9,274 bases of DNA, from contig PBZZ01000109.1 of NCBI GenBank assembly GCA_002730365.1, positions 1 to 9,274 on the forward strand, read 5' to 3'. The notes below the pieces were generated by a model. It saw only the letters and a list, made by a program, of their open reading frames with translations, ran no database searches and was not told the DNA's origin. This document shows positions 1 through 7,463 of the stretch, one piece after another. This DNA comes from Deltaproteobacteria bacterium. GTDB lineage: Bacteria; SAR324; NAC60-12. Positions within the stretch are counted from its first letter, which is position 1. Every line of letters starts with the position of its first letter. A program made the translations under genes and the position numbers.

Positions 1-2086
1 GGCAGCTTCAGAGCTTCAGGAACAAGGCGCTCATTCCTCGACCTTACAGGTGCAACGGTTTCTCAATTTGCGCTATCAAGGAACAGACACTAATCTGATG
101 ATCGGGGAACCGGAAGATGGCAACTACGCCCAGAGTTTCCGACAAACCTATCTCCGTGAATTTGGCTTTGAATTGGAGAGAGAAATCTTGGTAGATGACC
201 TGCGTGTACGTGTTGTCTCCGCCTCTCCGAGCTTGCAGAAGTTCAAGCTTCCTACATCCGAGGAACCTGCTGAGCCGATTGATCAGACCCGCTGCTACTT
301 CGAGGACGGGTGGGTCCAAACTCCAGTCTTTCGGTGTGAATTACTACAAGCTGGGCATCAGATTGCTGGACCAGCGTTGCTGCTGCAGGATACCTCCACA
401 ATCGTGATTGAGCCAGGTTGCCGAGCGGAAATCAGTGAATACGGCGATGTGCTGATCTATGTAGAGGCCTGTACTCATCGAGAAGTTCAAATTACTCGTG
501 ACCCAATCCAGTTATCAATTTTTGGGAACCTGTTCATGTCGATTGCCGAACAGATGGGCCGTACGCTGCAGCGCACCTCGATCTCGACCAACATCAAGGA
601 GCGTCTGGATTTCTCCTGTGCGATCTTTGATTCCACAGGTGGACTGGTAGCCAATGCCCCTCACTTGCCGGTTCACTTAGGTGCCATGAGTGAAGCTGTA
701 CGTCAGCAGGTGCAGATCCAGGGAAATAACCTGCGTCCTGGAGATGTGCTGGTGACCAACCATCCACAAGCTGGAGGCAGTCATCTCCCTGACATCACCG
801 TAATCACTCCTTATTGGCAGGATGGGCAACCCCTTTTTTATGTGGCAAGCCGGGGCCATCATGCCGATATTGGCGGAATCACTCCCGGTTCGATGCCACC
901 CTTCTCGCGTACACTAGCGGAAGAAGGTGCTCGGCTGAAGAGTTTTAAACTCGTCGAGAAAGGGATCTTCAACGAAACGGGCATCACCGAGTTGCTCAAA
1001 GCTCCAGCGCAGGTTCCTCGGCTTCCAAGAGAATTGCCGATAGCTGGAACCCGACTGCTAGCGGATAATATTTCTGATCTCAAGGCCCAGGTAGCCGCGA
1101 ACCAGCGTGGTATTGACCTGCTTCAGGAAATGGTCGAATACTGGTCGCTGGAAGTCGTGCAGGCCTACATGAAACATATCCAGGACAATGCAGAAGAGTC
1201 CGTCCGGCTGATGTTGCAGCAACTCTCAGTTCGGGAAAATCTGCCAGAAGTTGGGACCATTCATGCAGTGGATTATCTAGACGACGGCTCACCGATCCGC
1301 CTTGCCTTGACCATTGATCGTCGTGACGGCAGTGCCTGTTTCGATTTTGCAGGAACCGGTACAGAACTCTGGGGAAACCTGAACACTCCCCGGGCAGTCA
1401 CCTACTCTGCTGTACTCTACGCCCTACGCTGCCTGATTCATCAAGATATGCCACTCAACCAGGGTTGTCTGAATTCTATCGAAATTCTTATCCCTGAAGG
1501 TTCACTGCTCTCACCTTCAGAAGAAGCTGCCGTGGTCGGTGGCAATGTGCTCACCTCGCAGCGCATCACCGACGTGATTCTCAAAGTCTTTGGAGCTTGT
1601 GCTGCTTCTCAGGGTTGCATGAACAACCTGACCTTCGGCAACGAGCGTTTCGGCTACTACGAAACAATTGGCGGTGGAGCCGGAGCTGGCCCAAGCTGGC
1701 ATGGTCAATCCGGGGTTCATACCCACATGACCAACACACGCATCACTGATCCGGAAATCCTGGAACGACGCTACCCAGTGTTGCTCAGAGAATTTTCAAT
1801 CCGTAAGGGTTCAGGTGGGAAAGGTGAATTTAACGGAGGAGACGGCTTGGTGCGAGAATTGGAATTTTTGGAAAAGCTTCAGGTTGCTATCCTCTCTGAA
1901 CGCAGAAGCCTCACTCCCTACGGGATGGCTGGGGGCGAAGATGGGCGGTGCGGTCGTAACCTCTTTCTGCGCAACAACGGCCCAACCCTCAACCTTGGGG
2001 GCAAGAACGAAATCCAGGCGCACCCCGGAGACCGTTTCCGTATTGAAACCCCTGGCGGCGGTGGCTGGGGTGTTAAAAAGAAATAA
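1..2086 (+). CDS. Fused HyuA-HyuB hydantoinase/5-oxoprolinase family protein (5' partial)
   Basis: C-terminal part of a fused ATP-dependent 5-oxoprolinase-type enzyme. The family opens the lactam of 5-oxo-L-proline to glutamate with ATP; relatives act on hydantoins or aromatic ketones, so the exact substrate is not certain. The frame is open from base 2 to the left edge, so the GTG at 50 is an internal valine and the gene starts outside the window. Numbering from that codon, residues 1-140 are the end of the HyuA (N-methylhydantoinase A/oxoprolinase) part, with the RYQGTD element near 8-13 and REFGFE near 36-41. The HyuB part begins near residue 152 ([10 protein letters not shown], then [32 protein letters not shown]) and runs to the typical glycine-rich end, TPGGGGWG. 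HyuB spans about 525 residues, as expected for the family, and looks intact. HyuA and HyuB are joined in one chain, as in eukaryotic OPLAH and many bacterial homologues, rather than split into two genes. It is cytosolic, with no signal or membrane segment in view. It converges on the leftward cluster. G+C counted over 541-1020 is 263/480 (55%). Confidence 0.93.
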   Translation, partial: AASELQEQGAHSSTLQVQRFLNLRYQGTDTNLMIGEPEDGNYAQSFRQTYLREFGFELEREILVDDLRVRVVSASPSLQKFKLPTSEEPAEPIDQTRCYFEDGWVQTPVFRCELLQAGHQIAGPALLLQDTSTIVIEPGCRAEISEYGDVLIYVEACTHREVQITRDPIQLSIFGNLFMSIAEQMGRTLQRTSISTNIKERLDFSCAIFDSTGGLVANAPHLPVHLGAMSEAVRQQVQIQGNNLRPGDVLVTNHPQAGGSHLPDITVITPYWQDGQPLFYVASRGHHADIGGITPGSMPPFSRTLAEEGARLKSFKLVEKGIFNETGITELLKAPAQVPRLPRELPIAGTRLLADNISDLKAQVAANQRGIDLLQEMVEYWSLEVVQAYMKHIQDNAEESVRLMLQQLSVRENLPEVGTIHAVDYLDDGSPIRLALTIDRRDGSACFDFAGTGTELWGNLNTPRAVTYSAVLYALRCLIHQDMPLNQGCLNSIEILIPEGSLLSPSEEAAVVGGNVLTSQRITDVILKVFGACAASQGCMNNLTFGNERFGYYETIGGGAGAGPSWHGQSGVHTHMTNTRITDPEILERRYPVLLREFSIRKGSGGKGEFNGGDGLVRELEFLEKLQVAILSERRSLTPYGMAGGEDGRCGRNLFLRNNGPTLNLGGKNEIQAHPGDRFRIETPGGGGWGVKKK

Positions 2087-2132
2087 TTCTAAGCGATATT
2101 TTTGACTAATGCTGGTTGCTCAGAAGCTTGTT
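2087..2132. other. Short convergent intergenic gap
   Basis: This is a 46 bp spacer between the stop codons of two convergent genes. An 8 bp perfect inverted repeat, TCAGAAGC (2120-2127) with GCTTCTGA (2149-2156), straddles its right edge and reaches into the last codons of the dehydrogenase gene. The loop is 21 nt and there is no T-tract next to it on either strand, so it is a poor fit to an intrinsic terminator. Nothing else is visible here. Confidence 0.4.
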
Positions 2133-3536
2133 TCACAAAGGCAACTGGGCTTCTGACAAAGCTTTATCCATCAAGCCAGTTTGATCAAGAAGATCTAAAA
2201 TGGTGTAACGACTTCTGATAAATCTGGCAGCCCGAATTGTTTTTTTAAGGTGCTCTTCGCTGATACCAATTTGATAGGCTCGGATTGGAGCATTCGCAGC
2301 TTCTAGTAAGTATTTAAGTTTTGTGGTTGGGAGAAGGTGATTCTGGAGTCTGCTTTTGAGTTTTGGCCAAACATTTTTCAATTGATCAATGCGTTCTTCA
2401 ATTTGCCCAGATTCCAAATGCTTTTTCTTGGTTTCCACTAACGCTCTTCTCGCAATTTCTGGTTCCCTGAATAAACATTGTATTTCTGTCTCCTTGTCCT
2501 CCATAGTTTTATAGTTTGATTTATTGTAGGCAAACCGTTCAAGGGGTTGCTGTAGCAGCCACTCATAGAGCGCCATAGTTGAGAGACATCCGATTGAAAC
2601 GCAAGCTCCGTGTGATACCAGTTGACCATTGAACTGATGGTGTTCCATTTCCCAGATATGAGCGATCTGATGGTCTGCGCCAGATGCTGGTCGTGAACTA
2701 CCGAAAAACTCCATTGCCAGGCCTGTCAAAAGCAAACCAATAATTAATGATTGTAATGACTCAGGCTCTCCTTTGCGAATACCTTCAGGATTTTCCAGAC
2801 ACAATCTTAGATTCCCTTGGACAAGCGGCCAAGCGATCTTATCGATATTTTCTAGTCCAAGTGAATCTGCGATGATCCAATCTCCTCCTGCGGGGACTTT
2901 CCCAGCAAGGTCTCCATACCCCCAACTACTCATTGCCGATGGTGCTGCTCCGAGAATATCTAAGTCAATCAAAATGAGTTTTGGAGGTGCGCAGTTGTGG
3001 GTGATTTTAAAACCTTGATCACTCAGAACTGACCCTGCAGAGGCATATCCATCCATGGAAGCAGCTGTGGGCACGCAGCAATAAGATTTGCCAGCTTTGA
3101 AAGCAGCAAATTTAACAAGATCATTCAAAACGCCTGTTCCTACAACTACTGGGATCAAATTATCTGAGCGCAGTTCATCTGATAATGTTCGAGCAGTTTC
3201 TATAGTAGGTCTTGGCTGAGGATTTGCTGGGAACAAAAGTTTTTCAACTACATATCCAGCCTTCTGAAGTTCATTCTGAGCAGCCAAACCCCCCGCTGAC
3301 CAAGTATTTTCATCAGCAATTAGTATCACTTTAGACTGCCCAAAGTGATGCAATAACTTTTCTGGTAGATTTTTGAGTGCGGAAGAATCAATGAAAACCT
3401 CTCGGATTATCTGCGACTTCGGAACAAATTCTGCCAGAAGTTGTACTAGGTCTTTATTGGATGGCTTGCATTCGTTGTGAGTGTGATCTGCTTGATTAAC
3501 ACTTTTTTTTTCCTGATTAGGATGAGGTGAGTGCAT
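2133..3536 (-). CDS. sn-glycerol-1-phosphate dehydrogenase / AraM-family iron-containing alcohol dehydrogenase
   Basis: Member of the G1P dehydrogenase (EgsA/AraM) branch of the iron-alcohol dehydrogenase/dehydroquinate-synthase-like superfamily. Characterised members reduce dihydroxyacetone phosphate to sn-glycerol-1-phosphate with NAD(P)H and a divalent metal in the cytosol. Visible hallmarks: the dinucleotide loop GTGVLND (133-139), PTAASMDGYASAG (156-168), GYGDLAGK with probable metal ligand D209, SSRPASGADH with H289, and SHG with H309. These align well with what I recall of Bacillus AraM. At 467 aa it is longer than AraM (about 394 aa). The excess is a hydrophilic His/Asn/Lys-rich N-terminus of about 30 residues plus insertions in the helical C-terminal half. 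The ATG at 3536 is the only early start in frame. It lies 8 bp after the upstream oxidoreductase stop and has no recognisable Shine-Dalgarno sequence, so translation may depend on reinitiation. Codons 9-12 contain a run of nine A. G+C over 2161-2640 is 198/480 (41%), well below its neighbours, which may mean separate ancestry. The family is secure; the actual substrate is not. Confidence 0.88.
   Translation of the reverse strand: MHSPHPNQEKKSVNQADHTHNECKPSNKDLVQLLAEFVPKSQIIREVFIDSSALKNLPEKLLHHFGQSKVILIADENTWSAGGLAAQNELQKAGYVVEKLLFPANPQPRPTIETARTLSDELRSDNLIPVVVGTGVLNDLVKFAAFKAGKSYCCVPTAASMDGYASAGSVLSDQGFKITHNCAPPKLILIDLDILGAAPSAMSSWGYGDLAGKVPAGGDWIIADSLGLENIDKIAWPLVQGNLRLCLENPEGIRKGEPESLQSLIIGLLLTGLAMEFFGSSRPASGADHQIAHIWEMEHHQFNGQLVSHGACVSIGCLSTMALYEWLLQQPLERFAYNKSNYKTMEDKETEIQCLFREPEIARRALVETKKKHLESGQIEERIDQLKNVWPKLKSRLQNHLLPTTKLKYLLEAANAPIRAYQIGISEEHLKKTIRAARFIRSRYTILDLLDQTGLMDKALSEAQLPL
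3503..3511 (-). repeat. A9 homopolymer in the start of the G1P-dehydrogenase gene
   Basis: Nine consecutive T on the plus strand, read as A9 in the coding strand, cover codons 9-12 (Glu-Lys-Lys-Ser) of the dehydrogenase gene. Gain or loss of one base would put nearly the whole protein out of frame. It could be a slippage site or simply a place where sequencing errors are likely; the frame as given is open. Confidence 0.6.
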
Positions 3537-3544
3537 TTTATAGT

Positions 3545-4576
3545 TTATTGGTCGGTAAATGCTGATTTCTCACAAAGATCCAGTAATTCCTGGACCTCGG
3601 CACCACGAGTGAAGTCAGGTTGGTCGTTCACGCCACTCTGGATGCTTTGAATGAAGCGCTGGTACATGTTCGGTACGCTGCCACATTCCAGTACCTCCCA
3701 CTTGGCTTTGTCGATATTCGGACCCACACACCATTCCAAGGTTGTCATCGACTTGTCCAGATCAATGCGTAGTGAGCCTTCGCTACCGAAGACACGCAGC
3801 GCCACGGTGTTGTTATGTCCGGTTGCCCAACGTGAAGAATGGACGGTTCCTAGTGCACCATTGGCATAGCGTACACTGATCACAAAGGAATCATTAGCAT
3901 CCAGCGTATACTCTCCCATTTGCGTGCCTTTGACATTTGGGAAGGTCTGGAGCGTACAATGTAGACTTGCCAAAGGACCGATTGGATAAGTTGCAAAATC
4001 AAGGATGTGGACACCAATGTCTCCCAAGGTGCCCTTGCTTCCATGTTGAGTGGAGAGTCTCCAGAGCCACTTGTCCTCCTTCTTCCAATCTCCCCAAGCC
4101 TTGCTGACCAGCCAGCTTTGCAGATAGCTTGCTTCCACATGCATGATGTGACCGAGCTTGCCAGCCTGAACTAATTCATGGGCCTTGTGAATCGCTGAGG
4201 CATTGCGATAGCTGAAGTTGACCATGTTGATCACTCCAGCCTGTTGCGCTGTCTCAGCCATCTTCAGGGCATCGGCATGATTTTCAGCAAGGGGTTTTTC
4301 ACAGAGGACATGTTTGCCAGAGGTCAACAGGGGAAGTGTGCTTGCACAGTGGAAACGATCCGGAGTAACGTTGGCCACCGCATCAAATTCGGCAAAGGCC
4401 AACAAGCCCTCAAGGCTGCTAAAGGCCTGGGGAATGTTGTTCTTCGTCGCAAACTTCTGTGCAATAGGCAGATGAATGTCTGCACAGGCAACAAGCTCAA
4501 CGCCTTCGATTTTCTGAAATTCTTCGGCATGGCGCTGTGCCATCCCACCTGTGCCAAGTATCGCTAAGCGAATCAT
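3545..4576 (-). CDS. Gfo/Idh/MocA family oxidoreductase
   Basis: NAD(P)-dependent dehydrogenase or epimerising oxidoreductase acting on a sugar, inositol or related polyol in the cytosol. The N-terminal Rossmann half shows GTGGMA at residues 8-13, the expected TPDRFH at 71-76 and the family's EKP signature (CEKPLA, 92-97) whose lysine lies at the active site. The C-terminal half carries the conserved GDIGVH segment, with D186 and H190 matching the catalytic DxxxH pattern. The length of 343 aa is normal and no signal peptide is seen. The ATG overlaps the ThuA-gene stop as ATGA, and AAGGA lies 5 bp upstream of it inside the ThuA gene, so start and operon linkage are well supported. G+C over 3601-3900 is 155/300 (52%). 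In rhizobial trehalose catabolism a protein of this family (ThuB) makes a 3-keto sugar and works with ThuA. The same pairing here suggests a keto-sugar step, but the substrate cannot be read from the sequence. Confidence 0.93.
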   Translation of the reverse strand: MIRLAILGTGGMAQRHAEEFQKIEGVELVACADIHLPIAQKFATKNNIPQAFSSLEGLLAFAEFDAVANVTPDRFHCASTLPLLTSGKHVLCEKPLAENHADALKMAETAQQAGVINMVNFSYRNASAIHKAHELVQAGKLGHIMHVEASYLQSWLVSKAWGDWKKEDKWLWRLSTQHGSKGTLGDIGVHILDFATYPIGPLASLHCTLQTFPNVKGTQMGEYTLDANDSFVISVRYANGALGTVHSSRWATGHNNTVALRVFGSEGSLRIDLDKSMTTLEWCVGPNIDKAKWEVLECGSVPNMYQRFIQSIQSGVNDQPDFTRGAEVQELLDLCEKSAFTDQ

Positions 4577-5349
4577 CGTAATCCTTCGCTGCCAGGTTCA
4601 TGGAGTTTAGGCCCTCTCTCCTGAATATCCTCGACTGGAGGAGTTGCCTTGCGAGTGTAGTTGTCCAGCCAGAGTCCTGGGGCAGGACAAGCCCACTTGA
4701 CTGCGTTTTTCAGGACCAGTTGGATTTCAGGCTGATGATAGATGGGATAGGTTTCATGCCCTGGGCTAAAGTAGAAGATTTTCCCATTTCCTCGTAGGTA
4801 GGTCAGACCTGAACGGAAGACTTCACCTCCTTGATACCAGCTGCTAAAGATCATCTCATGGGGAGTTGGCACCTGGAAAGGTTCACCGTACATTTCTGTT
4901 TGAGGAACTTCAAAATAGCGTCCCAATCCCTGCGCAATGGGGTGTCCAGGGTTGCAGATCCAAACTCGTTCCATTTCCCCAGCTTCTCGCCAGATCAGAG
5001 AGCAGGTTGTTCCTAAGAGTCGCCTGAAGATTTTGGAATAATGCCCGGAGTGCAGCACTAATAGGCCCATCCCTTCGAGTACCCGAGCCTGAACACGATC
5101 AACGATCTGATCTTCCACCTTGCCATGCGCTGCATGACCCCACCAGGTGAGCACATCGGTCTGCTGCAGTACTTCTTCGGTCAACCCATGTTCAGGTTCC
5201 TGCAGTGTAGCTGTTCGAGCCTGAATTTCTGGGTCTTCATTAAGCGCATCGGCAATGCAGTTATGCATACCCCCAGGGTAGACTTCCTGGACGACCTTGC
5301 TGGTTTGTTCATGAACATTTTCGCCCCAGACAGTAACGCGAATCGACAT
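4573..5349 (-). CDS. ThuA-domain protein (trehalose utilisation family)
   Basis: Single-domain ThuA protein of 258 aa with the class I glutamine-amidotransferase-like fold. The family is linked to trehalose and other sugar use; its chemistry is best known by association with Gfo/Idh 3-dehydrogenases that make 3-keto-glycosides. Family landmarks in order are the N-terminal strand RVTVWGEN (4-11), YPGGMH (24-29), [12 protein letters not shown] (65-76), LLVLHSGH (96-103), the [10 protein letters not shown] block (134-143), EMYGEP (152-157) and the C-terminal [14 protein letters not shown] (192-205). No signal peptide or membrane segment is visible, so it should be cytosolic. The ATG at 5349 has GGAG four bases upstream, which supports this start. 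It is the first gene of the three-gene leftward cluster and overlaps the next gene by 4 bp. It lies 98 bp after the helicase gene in the same direction, so it could either read through from mtaB-rep or use its own promoter. Confidence 0.9.
   Translation of the reverse strand: MSIRVTVWGENVHEQTSKVVQEVYPGGMHNCIADALNEDPEIQARTATLQEPEHGLTEEVLQQTDVLTWWGHAAHGKVEDQIVDRVQARVLEGMGLLVLHSGHYSKIFRRLLGTTCSLIWREAGEMERVWICNPGHPIAQGLGRYFEVPQTEMYGEPFQVPTPHEMIFSSWYQGGEVFRSGLTYLRGNGKIFYFSPGHETYPIYHQPEIQLVLKNAVKWACPAPGLWLDNYTRKATPPVEDIQERGPKLHEPGSEGLR
4582..4586 (-). promoter_or_regulatory. Ribosome binding site of the Gfo/Idh gene
   Basis: AAGGA on the minus strand sits 5 bp before the ATG at 4576, inside the 3' end of the ThuA gene. 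It shows that the oxidoreductase has its own good Shine-Dalgarno site in addition to coupling through the ATGA overlap. Confidence 0.7.
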
Positions 5350-5447
5350 GTTTCTCCGCTAGAATAAAAAGTGACAATTGAGGAAAAAAGTTGACGCCTA
5401 CCCTCACCTGAGTTGAAACGAGTGTAAAGTGAAAAAACAGAGAAAAT
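5350..5447 (-). promoter_or_regulatory. Spacer between the helicase and ThuA genes; possible promoter region
   Basis: A 98 bp A/T-rich gap upstream of the ThuA-Gfo/Idh-dehydrogenase cluster. On the minus strand there is a TATTCT that could serve as a -10 box about 15 bp before the ATG, but no good -35 lies 16-18 bp upstream of it. No hairpin followed by T residues is seen after the helicase stop, so I cannot show a terminator either. The region is the natural place for an operon promoter, yet none is demonstrated. Confidence 0.25.
5354..5357 (-). promoter_or_regulatory. Ribosome binding site of the ThuA gene
   Basis: GGAG on the minus strand, 4 bp before the ATG at 5349. It fixes the start of the ThuA-domain protein. 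The spacing is slightly short but acceptable. Confidence 0.6.
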
Positions 5448-7463
5448 CTACTGAAGACGCCGTAGCTGTTGAAAAAAATCTGCCCTTGATTGTTTTTTTT
5501 GCAGTGCCTTTTGGACTGCATCCACTTTGCCTCCTGGAGCTACTTGAAATAGGGAAGGATCAATATCGTTGAGAAAGCGCGACATGGTTTGTGAAACCTC
5601 TTCTCGATAGCGCTTGCGCCGACGAGCCATTGAGAGGGTTAGCTCTTCTCGAGCTCTTGTAATGCCCACATAACAGAGTCGTCGCTCCTCTTCTTCACCA
5701 CTTTCATCAAGGCTTCGTTGGTTGGGGAAGACACCCTCTGCCATTCCCACTAGAAACACATAGGGGAACTCAAGGCCTTTGGCGCTATGGAGAGTCATCA
5801 GGGTTACTCGGTTGCTGACCGTCTCTTCTTCCAGGTCATTCTGGGTAAACAGCATCACACGCTCCAGGTAGTCCTGCAGACGCTTTTCAGGGTTCTGCTC
5901 TACAAACCGATCCAATCCTCGTATCAATTCCAGCACAAAGCCAACCCGCTTTTCTTTTGTCTTCGGATCGACTTTTTGTGTCTCTAGGTCACGGATTAGC
6001 CCTACATCTGCTAGTAATTCACGCAATACTTCCCCAAGCGGTTCTTGTTGAAAACGCTGCCGATAGCGCAAAATCATCTGTGCAAACGACTCCATGCTCA
6101 TCGCAGCTTCAGTTGGAATTTTAGAGTGTTTTCGTGCTTGTTTGCAGATTTCAAAGAGTGGCTTTCGCAGCAATTGGCAGTAGTAATTGGCCTGAATCAG
6201 GGAGGTCTTACCAATTCCTCGACGAGGATAATTGATGATCCGATGGAGGCTTACCTCATCAGAATGATTATGAATCACCTTCAGATAGGCCAGGGCATCC
6301 TTGACTTCTTTGCGCTCATAAAAACTGGTACCTCCAATCACTTGGTAAGGAATCCCAGAATCCCGTAACGTTTCTTCAATCAGTCTGGACTGGAAATTGG
6401 AACGAAAAAGGATCACATAATCTGAGTGGGAGCGTCCGTGCCGCAGTAGCTGAATTTTAATCCGACGGGCTACCAACTCTAACTCCTCGGCCTCATTTTT
6501 GCCCTCAATCCATTCCAGGGGCACACCAGTTGGCTTTTGAGACCAGAGCTCTTTTGGCATTCTTTGCGGGTTTTTTGAGATGACCTGATTGGCAGCCTTG
6601 AGAATCGTTGGCGTAGAGCGATAATTCTGCTCCAGGCGAATGATCTTGGCTTCTGGGAAGTCCCTTTCGAAATCAAGGATGTTGCGAATATCTGCTCCAC
6701 GCCACCCGTAGATCGACTGATCGTCGTCACCTACCACACACAGATTGCGATGACGCCGGCACAGATGGCACATCAACTGGTACTGAACACGATTGGTGTC
6801 CTGATACTCATCAACCATCAGATAGTGATATCGCTCTCGGATGGGTTCCATGGCCTCGGAGTGTTCCTCAAAGAGCTTCAGGGTTAGTAGCAAGATGTCA
6901 TCGAAGTCGATCGCATTGCAGCCTTTGAGAACACGTTGATATTCCGCAAAGACTTGTCCAACCTGAATGCTCATGGTTGAGTCCCGCTGATGAAGAAAAT
7001 GATCTGGACCAAGTCCACGATTTTTTGCTTGTCCAATCTCGCAGTGAACCCCTTTGGCACCAATCACACCGGAATCTTCCAAATCATGATCTTCCATGAT
7101 TCCTTTGATCAAAGACTGCTGATCTTGGGTGTCATAAATCACAAAGTTTGAACGATATCCTAGTTGATCAATGTGCTCTCGTAGCAGCTGAACACCCAAC
7201 GAATGGAAGGTGCTCAACTGCACTCCCTTTTGCTGCCCTCTCAGTTCTTCTTTGAGCCGTTCCTGCATTTCACGGGCAGCTTTGTTGGTAAAAGTCACTG
7301 CCAAAATTTCTGCTGGCAGAACTTGCTCGACTTGGATCAACCAGGCGATTCGTTGAATGATTACCCTTGTTTTGCCACTCCCAGCACCGGCTAGCACTAG
7401 AATGGGGCCTTTGGTAGAGGTGACCGCTTGACGTTGCTGGGGGTTGAGATGAGAGAGGTCCAT
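5448..7463 (-). CDS. rep: Rep-like UvrD/PcrA superfamily 1A DNA helicase
   Basis: ATP-driven 3'-5' DNA helicase for replication-fork progress and repair, acting in the cytosol on single-strand/duplex junctions. All SF1A motifs are present (671 aa numbering): Q motif LNPQQRQAV (6-14), Walker A AGAGSGKT (25-32), Ia AVTFTNKAA (55-63), Walker B DEYQDT (218-223), III GDDDQSIYGWRGA (245-257), IV QNYRS (279-283), V LHSAKGLEFP (558-567) and VI YVGITRARE (598-606). Length, DDDQSIY, LEFPYV and GGTSFYER in the 2B region resemble E. coli Rep (673 aa) more than UvrD or PcrA (about 720 aa). The RNA-polymerase-binding C-terminal extension of the latter two is lacking, although a short basic tail is present. 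I therefore call it Rep-like, with UvrD/PcrA as the alternative. The start chosen is the ATG at 7463, which shares one base with the mtaB stop (TGATG). A TTG one codon upstream (7466) is also in frame. No Shine-Dalgarno is visible, so translational coupling to mtaB is likely. Confidence 0.93.
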   Translation of the reverse strand: MDLSHLNPQQRQAVTSTKGPILVLAGAGSGKTRVIIQRIAWLIQVEQVLPAEILAVTFTNKAAREMQERLKEELRGQQKGVQLSTFHSLGVQLLREHIDQLGYRSNFVIYDTQDQQSLIKGIMEDHDLEDSGVIGAKGVHCEIGQAKNRGLGPDHFLHQRDSTMSIQVGQVFAEYQRVLKGCNAIDFDDILLLTLKLFEEHSEAMEPIRERYHYLMVDEYQDTNRVQYQLMCHLCRRHRNLCVVGDDDQSIYGWRGADIRNILDFERDFPEAKIIRLEQNYRSTPTILKAANQVISKNPQRMPKELWSQKPTGVPLEWIEGKNEAEELELVARRIKIQLLRHGRSHSDYVILFRSNFQSRLIEETLRDSGIPYQVIGGTSFYERKEVKDALAYLKVIHNHSDEVSLHRIINYPRRGIGKTSLIQANYYCQLLRKPLFEICKQARKHSKIPTEAAMSMESFAQMILRYRQRFQQEPLGEVLRELLADVGLIRDLETQKVDPKTKEKRVGFVLELIRGLDRFVEQNPEKRLQDYLERVMLFTQNDLEEETVSNRVTLMTLHSAKGLEFPYVFLVGMAEGVFPNQRSLDESGEEEERRLCYVGITRAREELTLSMARRRKRYREEVSQTMSRFLNDIDPSLFQVAPGGKVDAVQKALQKKQSRADFFQQLRRLQ

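Noticed and set aside
1815..2105. 96-codon plus-strand frame overlapping the end of the oxoprolinase gene
   Set aside because: It is an out-of-frame shadow of a strongly conserved coding region, with no recognisable domain.
2120..2156. 8 bp inverted repeat TCAGAAGC/GCTTCTGA at the convergent gene ends, considered as a bidirectional terminator
   Set aside because: The loop is 21 nt, there is no T-tract after either arm, and half of it codes for the dehydrogenase C-terminus.
4244..4567. 107-codon plus-strand frame opposite the Gfo/Idh gene
   Set aside because: It is antisense to the conserved Rossmann domain and its sequence looks like random translation.
5350..5447. Possible small RNA, riboswitch or tRNA in the gap before the ThuA gene
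   Set aside because: No stable stem of useful length or conserved element is visible in the 98 bp.
5472..5500. A7 and T8 runs near the helicase 3' end, considered as terminator or frameshift sites
   Set aside because: They encode Phe and Lys codons in a tail resembling that of Rep, with no hairpin beside them and the frame intact.
6045..6368. 107-codon plus-strand frame opposite the helicase gene
   Set aside because: It is antisense to a conserved helicase with no domain, start signal or context of its own.
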